This document shows, in pieces, positions 1 to 6,506 of a DNA stretch of 12,350 nucleotides. A program made the position numbers and the translations under genes. Below the pieces are notes generated by a model. That model was not told where the DNA came from, searched no databases, and saw nothing but the letters and a program-made list of their open reading frames with translations. Within the stretch, counting starts at the first letter, position 1. Each line of letters opens with the position of its first letter. Source of the stretch: an uncultured Marvinbryantia sp. (GTDB taxonomy: Bacteria; Bacillota; Clostridia; Lachnospirales; Lachnospiraceae); the NCBI GenBank assembly GCA_934373455.1, contig CAKRON010000075.1, positions 1 to 12,350 on the forward strand, read 5' to 3'.

Positions 1-1
1 T

Positions 2-118
2 TTTTATCCAACTCTGGAAGCGTTGGCAGAGGGGCTGGATATAGACCAGGAAGAACTGGTGAAAAAACTGGCGGATATCGATTATGAATACGATGCACAA
101 AGAAATCAGTTTATATAA
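2..118 (+). CDS. C-terminal end of an unidentified protein (5' truncated by window edge)
   Basis: An open frame enters from the left edge and ends with TAA at 116-118, giving 38 visible residues. The piece is acidic and probably helical (LEALAEGLDIDQEELVKKLA), followed by DYEYDAQRNQFI at the C-terminus. The LEALAEGLDID pattern is loosely like the C-terminal helices of some FAD-binding oxidoreductases, but this is too short to name a family and I do not. The stop codon lies inside the 5' arm of a strong hairpin, which supports a true gene end. It is convergent with nrdG. Confidence 0.6.
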   Translation, partial: FYPTLEALAEGLDIDQEELVKKLADIDYEYDAQRNQFI

Positions 119-146
119 AGGAGAGGCTTAAAGCCTCTCCTTTATT
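117..146. terminator. Bidirectional intrinsic terminator between the left-edge gene and nrdG
   Basis: AAAGGAGAGGCTT (117-129) is perfectly complementary to 131-143. As RNA this gives a stem of about 11 bp closed by a short A/U loop. T-rich sequence follows on both strands (TTTATTAT rightward, TTTATATAA leftward). It begins at the stop codon of the left-edge gene and ends one base before the nrdG stop, so it can terminate both convergent transcripts. Confidence 0.85.
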
Positions 147-672
147 ATGGAAATGGTACCAGGATTACTTCATTTCCGGTACGTGTCTTTTTCATATCAA
201 TGACTCTCTGATTTTCAGAACCTCTAAAGTATAAGGAGAGGTTCTTTTTTTCTTCTTCAAATCTGCCGTCTACCAGAACATCGATGTGATCCAGAATTGT
301 ATCTGTCACATCCGGTATATAGCGGCAGCCGCCAGGAACAAGATCCTGATGATAAGTATATCCGGTATACATCCAGATATTTTTTCCCGGAAGCTCTTTT
401 TTGACACGAAGAATTAATGCCAGAACATCGGGCTGGTTCTGAAGTTCAAAAGGTTCACCGCCCAGAATGGTCAGTCCTTCATAATAGGATTCGGAAAGTT
501 CTTTTATTACCATATCTTCCAGTTCTGGTGTGAATGGTATCCCATAATGGAAATCCCAGGTTTGTGGCTGAAAGCAGCCCTTGCAATGATTCAGGCAGCC
601 GGATACAAAGACAGACACTCTGGTGCCGGTTCCGTTTGCACAGTCTGCTTTCATGATCTCACCAACGTACAT
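145..672 (-). CDS. nrdG: Anaerobic ribonucleoside-triphosphate reductase activating protein (radical SAM)
   Basis: The 175-aa product is the activase that uses S-adenosylmethionine and a [4Fe-4S] cluster to place the glycyl radical on NrdD. The radical-SAM CxxxCxxC motif is seen as GCLNHCKGC (C26, C30, C33), followed by the SAM-binding GGEP motif at residues 71-74. Length and the N-terminal phrase NGTGTRVSVFVSGC fit the NrdG family. The ATG at 670-672 is preceded by a good ribosome binding site (GGGAGG, about 678-683 on the plus strand), and only 12 bp separate it from the nrdD stop, so the two are co-transcribed. Expression should follow the NrdR-type operator upstream of nrdD, and transcription ends at the hairpin at 117-143. 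Nothing looks broken. Confidence 0.95.
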   Translation of the reverse strand: MYVGEIMKADCANGTGTRVSVFVSGCLNHCKGCFQPQTWDFHYGIPFTPELEDMVIKELSESYYEGLTILGGEPFELQNQPDVLALILRVKKELPGKNIWMYTGYTYHQDLVPGGCRYIPDVTDTILDHIDVLVDGRFEEEKKNLSLYFRGSENQRVIDMKKTRTGNEVILVPFP

Positions 673-684
673 AATTACCTCCCG

Positions 685-2895
685 TTATTCACAGGTTCCG
701 CAGGACATGTGAAGGACTCTGTCCTTGATCTCCTGAGTACGTCCCTGATTCCAGAACTGGGTGCCAATGTAACCGCAGGTTCTGCGGGCTACAAAAAGCT
801 TTGCCTGATCACGATTGCCGCAGTTCGGGCATTCCCAGACGAGTTTTCCGGATTCATCCGTTACAATCTTAATTTCTCCGTCATAGCCACAGTTTTCACA
901 GTAATCGCTTTTGGTATTCAGTTCGGCATACATAATATTTTCATAAATAAATTTCATTACAGACAACACAGCAGGTATGTTGGTCTGAAGATTTGGTACT
1001 TCTACATAACTGATTGCACCGCCAGGAGAAAGCTTCTGGAAATCGGCTTCAAACTTCAATTTACTGAAAGCGTCAATCTTTTCAGACACGTGAACATGAT
1101 AACTGTTGGTAATATAATTCTTATCTGTAACACCTGGAATGATACCAAAACGCTTTTGCAGACATTTTGCAAATTTATAAGTGGTAGATTCCAGTGGTGT
1201 ACCATAGACAGAATAACTGATATTTTCAGCAGTTTTCCATTCCTTGCACTTATCATTCAGACGCTGCATCACTTCAAGAGCGAAGTCACGTCCTTCCGGA
1301 GCAGTATGGGAATGACCTGTCATACGTACACACATTTCGTGAAGCCCGGCATAACCAAGGGAAATGGTGGAATAACCATTGTACAGTAATTTATCAATGG
1401 TTTCTCCTTTTTTCAGGCGGGCAAGAGCACCGTGCTGCCAGAGAATCGGTGCAACATCAGAAACTGTACCAAGAAGGCGCTCGTGACGGCATCGCAAGGC
1501 ACGATGGCAAAGTTCGAGACGTTCATCCAGGATCTTCCAGAAAGAATCCATATCTCCATTCGAAGAACATGCCACGTCAACCAGATTTAAGGTGACAACA
1601 CCCTGATTGAAACGACCATAAAACTTATGAGAACCATCCGGATTGAGTTGTGAATCTTCTACTGTCAGGAAAGAACGGCAGCCCATACAGGTGTAGACAT
1701 TTCCATTTTTCAGTTTTCGCATGATTTTGGCTGAAATATAGTCAGGAACCATACGTTTGGCAGTACATTTGGCAGCCAGTTCTGTCAGATACCAGTACTT
1801 GGAATCTTCTGTAATATTGTCTTCATCCAGAGTATAAATAAGCTTTGGAAAGGCAGGCGTGATCCACACACCCTTTTCATTCTTGACACCTTGCATACGC
1901 TGAATCAGAACTTCTTCAATGATCATGGCAAGGTCATCTCGTGTCTGTCCTTCCGGCACTTCATCCAGATACATAAAAATAGTAACAAACGGAGCCTGAC
2001 CATTACAGGTCATCAGTGTAATTAACTGATACTGGATGGTCTGGATACCACTTTTCACTTCTTCGCGCAGACGCCGTTCGGTAACTTTTTGAATAATAGC
2101 TTCATCCAGACTTTCGCCACATTCAGTACGTTCTGCAATGACGGCTTTTCTCAGCTTCTTACGGCTGATATCCACAAATGGTGCCAGATGAGAAAGCGTG
2201 AAGGACTGTCCGCCATACTGGTTACTTGCTACCTGTGCTACGATCTGTGTGGTAACGTTGCAGGCAGTGAAGAAGCTGTGCGGCTTTTCAATCATAGTCT
2301 CACTGATCACGGTACCGTTCTGAAGCATATCTTCCAGGTTCAGAAGATCACAGTTGTGCTCTTTCTGAGCAAAATAATCGGAATCATGAAAATGGATAAT
2401 ACCTTCTTCATGAGCCTTCACGATGTCTTCCGGAAGCAGTACACGGCGAGTCAGATCTTTGCTGACTTCACCAGCCATGTAATCTCGCTGAGTAGAGTTA
2501 ATAACCGGATTTTTATTGGAATTTTCCTGTTTTACTTCTTCATTCATATGGTCGATCAGGGCAAGAATACCATTATCTGTGGTATTACTCTTGCGGGAGA
2601 GTTCGCGCTTGTAACGATAGCGCACGTACTTCTGTGCAACTTCGTAACCACGCATCTCCATGATACCGGTCTCGACCATATCCTGAATGTCTTCCACATT
2701 CACGGCATGGGTCATGCGTTGAATCTGCCTGGAGATGGTATCGGCAATAGCCATAATCTGAAAATCATTCAATTGATGAAGACGGTCTACCTCTCTGTTG
2801 GCAGCCTTGATTGCGTTCACAATTTTGTCCAGATCAAAGTGAACCTCTTCACCATTTCTTTTAATTACATTTGTTGTAGTAGCTGTATGATCCAT
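685..2895 (-). CDS. nrdD: Anaerobic (class III) ribonucleoside-triphosphate reductase
   Basis: The 736-aa glycyl-radical enzyme reduces ribonucleoside triphosphates to dNTPs without oxygen. Residues ~5-95 form an ATP-cone (VIKRNGEEVHFDLDKIVNAI), the allosteric domain for dATP/ATP. The catalytic barrel follows, with a CMGCRSFL motif in mid-protein. Near the C-terminus are four zinc ligands (C666, C669, C689, C692: CENCG...CPNCG) and then RRTCGYIG, where G708 is the expected radical glycine. The tail ends MSCGTCE, cysteine-rich as in other family members. Length matches the family (E. coli enzyme about 710 aa). The ATG at 2893-2895 has a GAGGGG ribosome binding site 4-5 nt upstream. nrdG follows 12 bp downstream. 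Two NrdR-box-like palindromes lie about 80-125 bp upstream. Long open frames on the opposite strand (547-1389, 2089-2928) are shadows. Confidence 0.97.
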   Translation of the reverse strand: MDHTATTTNVIKRNGEEVHFDLDKIVNAIKAANREVDRLHQLNDFQIMAIADTISRQIQRMTHAVNVEDIQDMVETGIMEMRGYEVAQKYVRYRYKRELSRKSNTTDNGILALIDHMNEEVKQENSNKNPVINSTQRDYMAGEVSKDLTRRVLLPEDIVKAHEEGIIHFHDSDYFAQKEHNCDLLNLEDMLQNGTVISETMIEKPHSFFTACNVTTQIVAQVASNQYGGQSFTLSHLAPFVDISRKKLRKAVIAERTECGESLDEAIIQKVTERRLREEVKSGIQTIQYQLITLMTCNGQAPFVTIFMYLDEVPEGQTRDDLAMIIEEVLIQRMQGVKNEKGVWITPAFPKLIYTLDEDNITEDSKYWYLTELAAKCTAKRMVPDYISAKIMRKLKNGNVYTCMGCRSFLTVEDSQLNPDGSHKFYGRFNQGVVTLNLVDVACSSNGDMDSFWKILDERLELCHRALRCRHERLLGTVSDVAPILWQHGALARLKKGETIDKLLYNGYSTISLGYAGLHEMCVRMTGHSHTAPEGRDFALEVMQRLNDKCKEWKTAENISYSVYGTPLESTTYKFAKCLQKRFGIIPGVTDKNYITNSYHVHVSEKIDAFSKLKFEADFQKLSPGGAISYVEVPNLQTNIPAVLSVMKFIYENIMYAELNTKSDYCENCGYDGEIKIVTDESGKLVWECPNCGNRDQAKLFVARRTCGYIGTQFWNQGRTQEIKDRVLHMSCGTCE

Positions 2896-2936
2896 AATTA
2901 CCCCTCAAATAATATTAAAATGATTTGAATTAGAAA

Positions 2937-2971
2937 ACACAGCAGCTGCAAATAGAGAATGTCTGCTGTGT
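2937..2971 (-). other. Stem-loop in the nrdD 5' leader
   Basis: ACACAGCAG (2937-2945) is the exact reverse complement of 2963-2971, giving a 9-bp stem with a 17-nt loop. In the nrdD mRNA it lies between the proposed -10 and the ribosome binding site and is followed by UUUUCUAAUU. It could be a weak attenuator or a stabilising 5' hairpin. The U-run is short, so a terminator role is uncertain. Confidence 0.5.
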
Positions 2972-2987
2972 AAACCAGATATAGTTT
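2972..2987. promoter_or_regulatory. NrdR box-like operator, promoter-proximal copy
   Basis: AAACCAGATATAGTTT matches the published NrdR-box consensus acaCwAtATaTwGtgt at 12 of 16 positions. It overlaps the proposed -10 of the nrdD promoter. Its start is 32 bp from that of the second box (3004-3019), the roughly three-turn phasing expected for cooperative NrdR binding. NrdR itself is not encoded in the window. Confidence 0.7.
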
Positions 2988-3005
2988 TTTAAAAGTTACG
3001 TAAAC
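2978..3005 (-). promoter_or_regulatory. Putative nrdD-nrdG promoter
   Basis: On the minus strand a TATATC -10 (plus-strand 2978-2983) has a weak -35, TTTACG (2999-3004) or GTTTAC (3000-3005), with 15-16 bp spacing. The hexamers are imperfect, but the -10 lies within one NrdR-like box and the -35 touches the other, the layout expected of a repressed nrd promoter. An alternative TATAAT at 3039-3044 has no convincing -35. Confidence 0.45.
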
Positions 3006-3019
3006 ACAATATCTGGTGT
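3004..3019. promoter_or_regulatory. NrdR box-like operator, distal copy
   Basis: ACACAATATCTGGTGT agrees with the NrdR-box consensus at 14 of 16 positions and is near-palindromic. Together with the copy at 2972-2987 it forms a pair of phased operators upstream of nrdD, as in NrdR-controlled reductase operons. NrdR is a zinc/ATP-cone repressor responding to dATP/ATP. Confidence 0.8.
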
Positions 3020-3168
3020 CCGAGTACTATGATAACTCATTATAGAGGAAAAGAAAAGGAAAATAATTACTAAAAATCAAAGGCAAAAACGAGAGGTTTT
3101 TCTACTTGACATTTACAAAGCTTGAATTTATGGGGAAATCATGAATAATACTTTTATAACTGAGCACG

Positions 3169-4719
3169 TTATAATTTTGTGCTCCATTCCTGACAATTCC
3201 ATACCTTTGTTACCACATCCTGATAGAATTCCGGTTCGTGGCAGATGAGAAGGATACTGCCCTTATACTCTTTTAAGGCGCGTTTCAGCTCATCTTTGGC
3301 ATCTACATCCAGGTGGTTGGTCGGCTCGTCCAGGAGAAGAATATTGGTCGGTTTGTTTAAAATCTTGCAGAGACGCACCTTTGCCTGTTCACCTCCGGAG
3401 AGAACACGTACCTGGCTTTCGATATGCTCTGTAGTCAGCCCACATTTTGCCAGAGCAGAACGAACTTCAAACTGATTGTAAGCCGGGAATTCCTGCCAGA
3501 TTTCTTCAATACATGTGGTAGTGTTGCCAGCCGGAGTCTCCTGTTCGAAATAGCCGATATATTGGTAGTCGCCTAAAGAGACAGCCCCGGAGAATGGCTT
3601 AATAAGGCCGAGAATACTTTTTAACAATGTTGTTTTACCAATACCATTGGCGCCAGTCAGGGCAATACGTTCGCCACGTTCCATAGAAATATTTAAAGGC
3701 TTTGTCAGTGGCTCATCATATCCGATCACAAGATCCTTCGTTTCAAAAATCATTTTGCCGGAAGCGCGGGCAGCCTGAAAATGAAATTCTGGTTTTGGTT
3801 TTTCCCTGGCCAGCTCAATGATATCCATTTTATCCAGTTTTTTCTGACGGGACATAGCCATATTTCTTGTGGCCACACTTGCCTTGTTGCGTGCAACAAA
3901 GTCCTTCAGGTCACGGATTTCCTGCTGCTGACGGTTGTATGCAGCTTCCAGCTGAGCTTTTTTCATGGCATAAACTTCCTGGAACTTGTCATAGTCACCA
4001 GGATAACGATCCAGAGATTTGTTTTCCATATGATAGATCAGATTGATTACGCTATTCAGGAAAGGAATATCATGAGAGATCAGGATAAATGCATTTTCGT
4101 AATCATTCAGATAGCGTTTCAGCCATTCAATGTGCTGCTCATCCAGATAGTTGGTCGGCTCATCCAGAAGAAGGATGTCTGGTTTTTCCAGAAGTAGTTT
4201 TCCCATAAGAACTTTCGTTCGCTGTCCACCGGATAGTTCTGTGACATCCCGGTCCAGACCGATGTCCATCAGACCTAATGCACGTCCGATTTCTTCTACC
4301 TTAGCGTCAATCATATAAAAATCATGATGTTCCAGAAGTTCCTGGATGGTTCCGGTCTCTTCCAGAAGCTTTTCCATTTCTTCAGGAGAAGCTTCGCCCA
4401 TTTGCTCAAACATTCGGTTCATGTCTGCTTCCATATCGAAAAGGAAAGCAAATGCAGATTTTAATACATCACGGATGGTCATGCCCTTTTCCAGAACGGC
4501 ATGCTGATCCAGATAGCCGACACGGACATTTTTCGCCCATTCGACGGTTCCTTCATCTGGCATCAGATGACCGGTAATAATATTCATAAATGTAGACTTT
4601 CCTTCACCATTGGCACCGATCAGACCGATATGTTCCCCCTTTAACAGACGGAAAGATACATTTTCAAAAATGGCACGGTCACCAAAACCGTGACTTAAAT
4701 TTTTCACCTCTAAAATCAT
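3169..4719 (-). CDS. ABC-F family ATPase (ribosome-associated, YkpA/YbiT-like)
   Basis: The 516-aa soluble protein has two ABC ATPase domains and no membrane segment, the hallmark of ABC-F translation factors that act at the ribosomal E-site. Domain 1: Walker A GANGEGKST (35-43), signature LSGGQ (162-166), Walker B LLLDEPTN with catalytic E187, and H216. The charged helical linker (about 240-310), the P-site-tRNA interaction element in this family, separates it from domain 2: Walker A GANGIGKTT (356-364), LSGGE (440-444), E465 and H494. All ATPase residues are present. The ATG at 4717-4719 has AAGGAG 4 nt upstream. It is divergent from marR, with a clear promoter in the gap. Some ABC-F proteins protect against ribosome-targeting antibiotics and others are housekeeping; sequence alone does not decide which. 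No strong terminator follows it. Confidence 0.93.
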   Translation of the reverse strand: MILEVKNLSHGFGDRAIFENVSFRLLKGEHIGLIGANGEGKSTFMNIITGHLMPDEGTVEWAKNVRVGYLDQHAVLEKGMTIRDVLKSAFAFLFDMEADMNRMFEQMGEASPEEMEKLLEETGTIQELLEHHDFYMIDAKVEEIGRALGLMDIGLDRDVTELSGGQRTKVLMGKLLLEKPDILLLDEPTNYLDEQHIEWLKRYLNDYENAFILISHDIPFLNSVINLIYHMENKSLDRYPGDYDKFQEVYAMKKAQLEAAYNRQQQEIRDLKDFVARNKASVATRNMAMSRQKKLDKMDIIELAREKPKPEFHFQAARASGKMIFETKDLVIGYDEPLTKPLNISMERGERIALTGANGIGKTTLLKSILGLIKPFSGAVSLGDYQYIGYFEQETPAGNTTTCIEEIWQEFPAYNQFEVRSALAKCGLTTEHIESQVRVLSGGEQAKVRLCKILNKPTNILLLDEPTNHLDVDAKDELKRALKEYKGSILLICHEPEFYQDVVTKVWNCQEWSTKL

Positions 4720-4775
4720 AAAAACTCCTTATACAAAACAGAATGGTCAATGTGCATGTTGGGCACTCTCGCATT

Positions 4776-4804
4776 ATCATAACGGAAAATGTGGAATTTA
4801 GCAA
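4776..4804 (-). promoter_or_regulatory. Promoter of the ABC-F gene
   Basis: On the minus strand TTGCTA (plus-strand 4799-4804) and TATGAT (4776-4781) are separated by exactly 17 bp, upstream of the AAGGAG site and ATG at 4719. The -35 abuts the palindrome at 4803-4815. Confidence 0.7.
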
Positions 4805-4815
4805 GGAAATTCCTT
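4803..4815. promoter_or_regulatory. Perfect 13-bp palindrome between divergent -35 elements (candidate operator)
   Basis: AAGGAAATTCCTT is a perfect dyad (AAGGAA / TTCCTT around one A). Its left edge overlaps the ABC-F -35 and its right edge overlaps the marR -35, so a bound protein could block both promoters. It differs in sequence from the palindrome at 4845-4857, so the same protein may not bind both. Confidence 0.45.
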
Positions 4816-4843
4816 GACAGTCTTTACAGAACTGAACTAAAAT
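4814..4843 (+). promoter_or_regulatory. Promoter of marR
   Basis: A consensus TTGACA at 4814-4819 and TAAAAT at 4838-4843 are separated by 18 bp. The ATG is about 40 bp downstream. Confidence 0.7.
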
Positions 4844-4844
4844 G

Positions 4845-4857
4845 CTAATACTATTAG
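4845..4857. promoter_or_regulatory. Palindrome at the marR transcription start (candidate MarR operator)
   Basis: CTAATACTATTAG is a perfect 13-bp dyad immediately downstream of the marR -10. It lies where an autoregulatory MarR repressor normally binds, and its A/T-rich TAATA-TATTA form suits MarR winged helices. Confidence 0.6.
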
Positions 4858-4884
4858 TGAGTCTTGTGCAGAAAAGGAGACAAT

Positions 4885-5445
4885 ATGGAACTGGAGGAAC
4901 TTGCAAAAGAATTTCTGGAAGAATTTTTTCATCTGGGAAGATATACGCAGAGCAGAGAGATCAGCCATTCGATGAGAGGCGAGGCATTTCTATTGATGTA
5001 TCTCTGGAAGAAGAAAGATGGGGCATCTCCGGGCGAACTTGGAAAAGTCATGAAGACCAGTACGGCAAGAATTGCAGCAGCACTGAATAATATGGAGCGT
5101 AAAGAACTGGTTGTGCGTAAAACAAATAAAAAAGACAGAAGAAAAATATGTGTGGAATTGACGGAAAAGGGCAAAATACAGGCGCAGAAGTGGCACAATA
5201 TGCCTCTTATAAAGGTGAGTCAGCTGATGGAGCGCCTGGGAGAAGAAGATGCAAAACAGATGATTCATATATTAAAGCGTATTAATGAAATCATGCCGCA
5301 GATGGAAGGCAGTGCGTGTGCAGACACGATTTCGAAAGAAGAAAAAAATACGGAGACCAGTGATGGGAGATTTGAGTATGAGAACAGGAAAAGCAGCAAT
5401 TCTTCTGACAGCAGTAATATTTCTGAGCACATCTGGACGTTGTGA
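4885..5445 (+). CDS. MarR family winged-helix transcriptional regulator
   Basis: The 186-aa protein carries a winged helix at about residues 45-100 (GELGKVMKTSTARIAAALNN for the recognition region, then the wing RKTNKKDRRKICVELTEKG, a standard MarR signature). Flanking helices serve dimerisation. The ATG at 4885 was chosen over the in-frame TTG at 4864 because AAGGAG (4874-4879) lies 5 nt upstream of it. It has its own promoter and a palindromic candidate operator at 4845-4857, and is divergent from the ABC-F gene, which it may also control (inference). The last ~45 residues, ending SSNSSDSSNISEHIWTL, are low-complexity and unlike a MarR fold. The final 22 codons overlap in another frame the start of the secreted-protein gene, so this tail may be under little selection of its own. 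Confidence 0.9.
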   Translation: MELEELAKEFLEEFFHLGRYTQSREISHSMRGEAFLLMYLWKKKDGASPGELGKVMKTSTARIAAALNNMERKELVVRKTNKKDRRKICVELTEKGKIQAQKWHNMPLIKVSQLMERLGEEDAKQMIHILKRINEIMPQMEGSACADTISKEEKNTETSDGRFEYENRKSSNSSDSSNISEHIWTL

Positions 5446-6400
5446 AGCAACGGAAAGATTCACAGAAATTCGGAGGGAACAGGTAAGGGATACAGAATTA
5501 TTGCCTGATGTGGAACTGGTATCAACAATAACGGAAGTTGAAAAAGAAAGTGAACTGATTCTGGATAACACGCCAGAGACAGAGAAAGAAGCGGAAACAG
5601 ATTTGCAAGATACGGAAGCAGATTCAACAAAAATAATGATTTCAGTAGAATATACAATAGAAGATCAGAAGCTGGAATCGGGGAAAACATTTGAGGACAT
5701 TATAGTACCGGAATATGCAATTGCAGAAGATGGAAATGAAGTGACGGGCAATGTGGAATGGTTAGATCCGGATAGTAAGATGATCCTGGATCCGCAGATG
5801 GAATTAAGTGGTATAGATGGTGAAAGTATGGTGTGGGAATGGAACTTTGTACCGGAAGAGGACGGATATGAAGCAGTTGAAGGTACTGTAGAGCTGACCA
5901 TATGTACAGCAGGACATGGTGTGACAAACAGCATCATAGACAGGATTACAGAATCCGGATCAGAAAATAAAAACACCAGTTCCTTTGGAAGCAGTACCGG
6001 AGCGACTAATATTAAGAAATTCACTTCAATTTTGGATACGCTTCAATGGATGGGATCTGCGATGACTGGTGTTGGTTCCATCGGTAATAGCAATGATAAA
6101 GGAGATTACAGAACCGACAGTGGTAATCTGACGATTGTCCATGGCGTTGTTCAGCATGAAGAGACAGAGGTCCAGATGGAAAAACCAGAAGAGTCTCAGA
6201 TAAATGGTTGTGGGACGGAGACTGAGAAAGTGACAGAGAAGGAAACGGAAGAAGCTATGCCTGTCAGTGTGAAAAATGATCGGAATATCACGCAGCTTCC
6301 GGCAAAGAAAGAGAAAATAAAAAGGCGATGGAATCTATCCATGGTACGCAGAACAGGATTTCTGTTTCTTATGATCTTTCAGAGGATGTCAGGGAAATAA
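5378..6400 (+). CDS. Secreted or surface protein with an Ig-like domain; 3' end probably frameshifted
   Basis: The 340-aa product starts with a signal peptide (MRTGKAAILLTAVIFLSTSG, cleavage perhaps near A24). There is no lipobox: the residue before C22 is Arg. An acidic Glu/Thr-rich linker (about 40-85) leads to a clear Ig-like fold at about 88-176 (SVEYTIEDQKLESGKTF, VEWLDPD, WEWNFVPEEDGYEAVEGTVELTI), a type found in clostridial surface proteins. A Ser/Gly/Asn-rich region and a second Glu/Thr stretch follow. The ATG at 5378 has GGGAG 8 nt upstream; it lies 68 nt inside the 3' end of marR. The last 25 codons (RRWNLSMVRRTGFLFLMIFQ...) change character abruptly, whereas the -1 frame from 6322 to 6432 continues as plausible protein. 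Function unknown; it may bind cell wall or host glycans, but that is inference. Confidence 0.75.
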   Translation: MRTGKAAILLTAVIFLSTSGRCEATERFTEIRREQVRDTELLPDVELVSTITEVEKESELILDNTPETEKEAETDLQDTEADSTKIMISVEYTIEDQKLESGKTFEDIIVPEYAIAEDGNEVTGNVEWLDPDSKMILDPQMELSGIDGESMVWEWNFVPEEDGYEAVEGTVELTICTAGHGVTNSIIDRITESGSENKNTSSFGSSTGATNIKKFTSILDTLQWMGSAMTGVGSIGNSNDKGDYRTDSGNLTIVHGVVQHEETEVQMEKPEESQINGCGTETEKVTEKETEEAMPVSVKNDRNITQLPAKKEKIKRRWNLSMVRRTGFLFLMIFQRMSGK

Positions 6401-6432
6401 ATGGTCTTGAAATAGTAAGTGATTTGACATAG
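6322..6432 (+). pseudogene. Likely displaced 3' end of the Ig-like protein gene (-1 frame)
   Basis: After the A-run at 6319-6323 the -1 frame encodes 36 residues ending ISVSYDLSEDVREINGLE and six more before TAG at 6430-6432. This has the balanced, beta-strand-like composition of the upstream protein. The annotated frame instead gives a basic-hydrophobic tail ending at 6400. One added A, or a -1 slip at A-AAA-AGG, would join the two. A mutation, a homopolymer sequencing error and programmed slippage all remain possible. Confidence 0.5.
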
Positions 6433-6435
6433 AAT
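6407..6435 (+). promoter_or_regulatory. Putative promoter of the Mrp/NBP35 gene
   Basis: TTGAAA (6407-6412) and TAGAAT (6430-6435) are spaced by 17 bp, giving a leader of about 65 nt before the ATG at 6507. A loose dyad GGGAT (6446-6450) / ATCCC (6463-6467) lies in the leader and is too short to interpret. Confidence 0.55.
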
Positions 6436-6506
6436 AGATACAATGGGGATCGGATTAGTCTTATCCCTTAATCATAGTAAACGTATAAGAAGAAAAGAGG
6501 AAAAAT

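Noticed and set aside
547..2928. Long plus-strand open frames (547-1389 and 2089-2928) across nrdD
   Set aside because: They run antisense to a complete, motif-rich NrdD and NrdG, have no ribosome binding site and give no recognisable protein. They are codon-pattern shadows.
3106..3134. Plus-strand TTGACA-17-TATGGG pointing into the ABC-F gene
   Set aside because: The -10 matches only half of the consensus and no plus-strand gene follows. It would be antisense to the 3' end of the ABC-F gene.
3162..3184. Hairpin GAGCAC/GTGCTC at the ABC-F stop codon as a terminator
   Set aside because: The stem has only 6 bp with an A/T loop, and the downstream sequence on the minus strand is not a U-run. 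The A/T hairpin AAAAAC/GTTTTT near 3086-3102 is equally weak.
5285..5377. N-terminal extension of the secreted protein starting at 5285
   Set aside because: The extra 31 residues are an Arg/Lys-rich shadow of marR. The ATG at 5378 has a ribosome binding site and opens directly on a signal peptide.
6424..6429. Consensus TTGACA as -35 of the Mrp/NBP35 gene
   Set aside because: No -10-like hexamer lies 16-18 bp downstream. TTGAAA-17-TAGAAT at 6407-6435 fits better.
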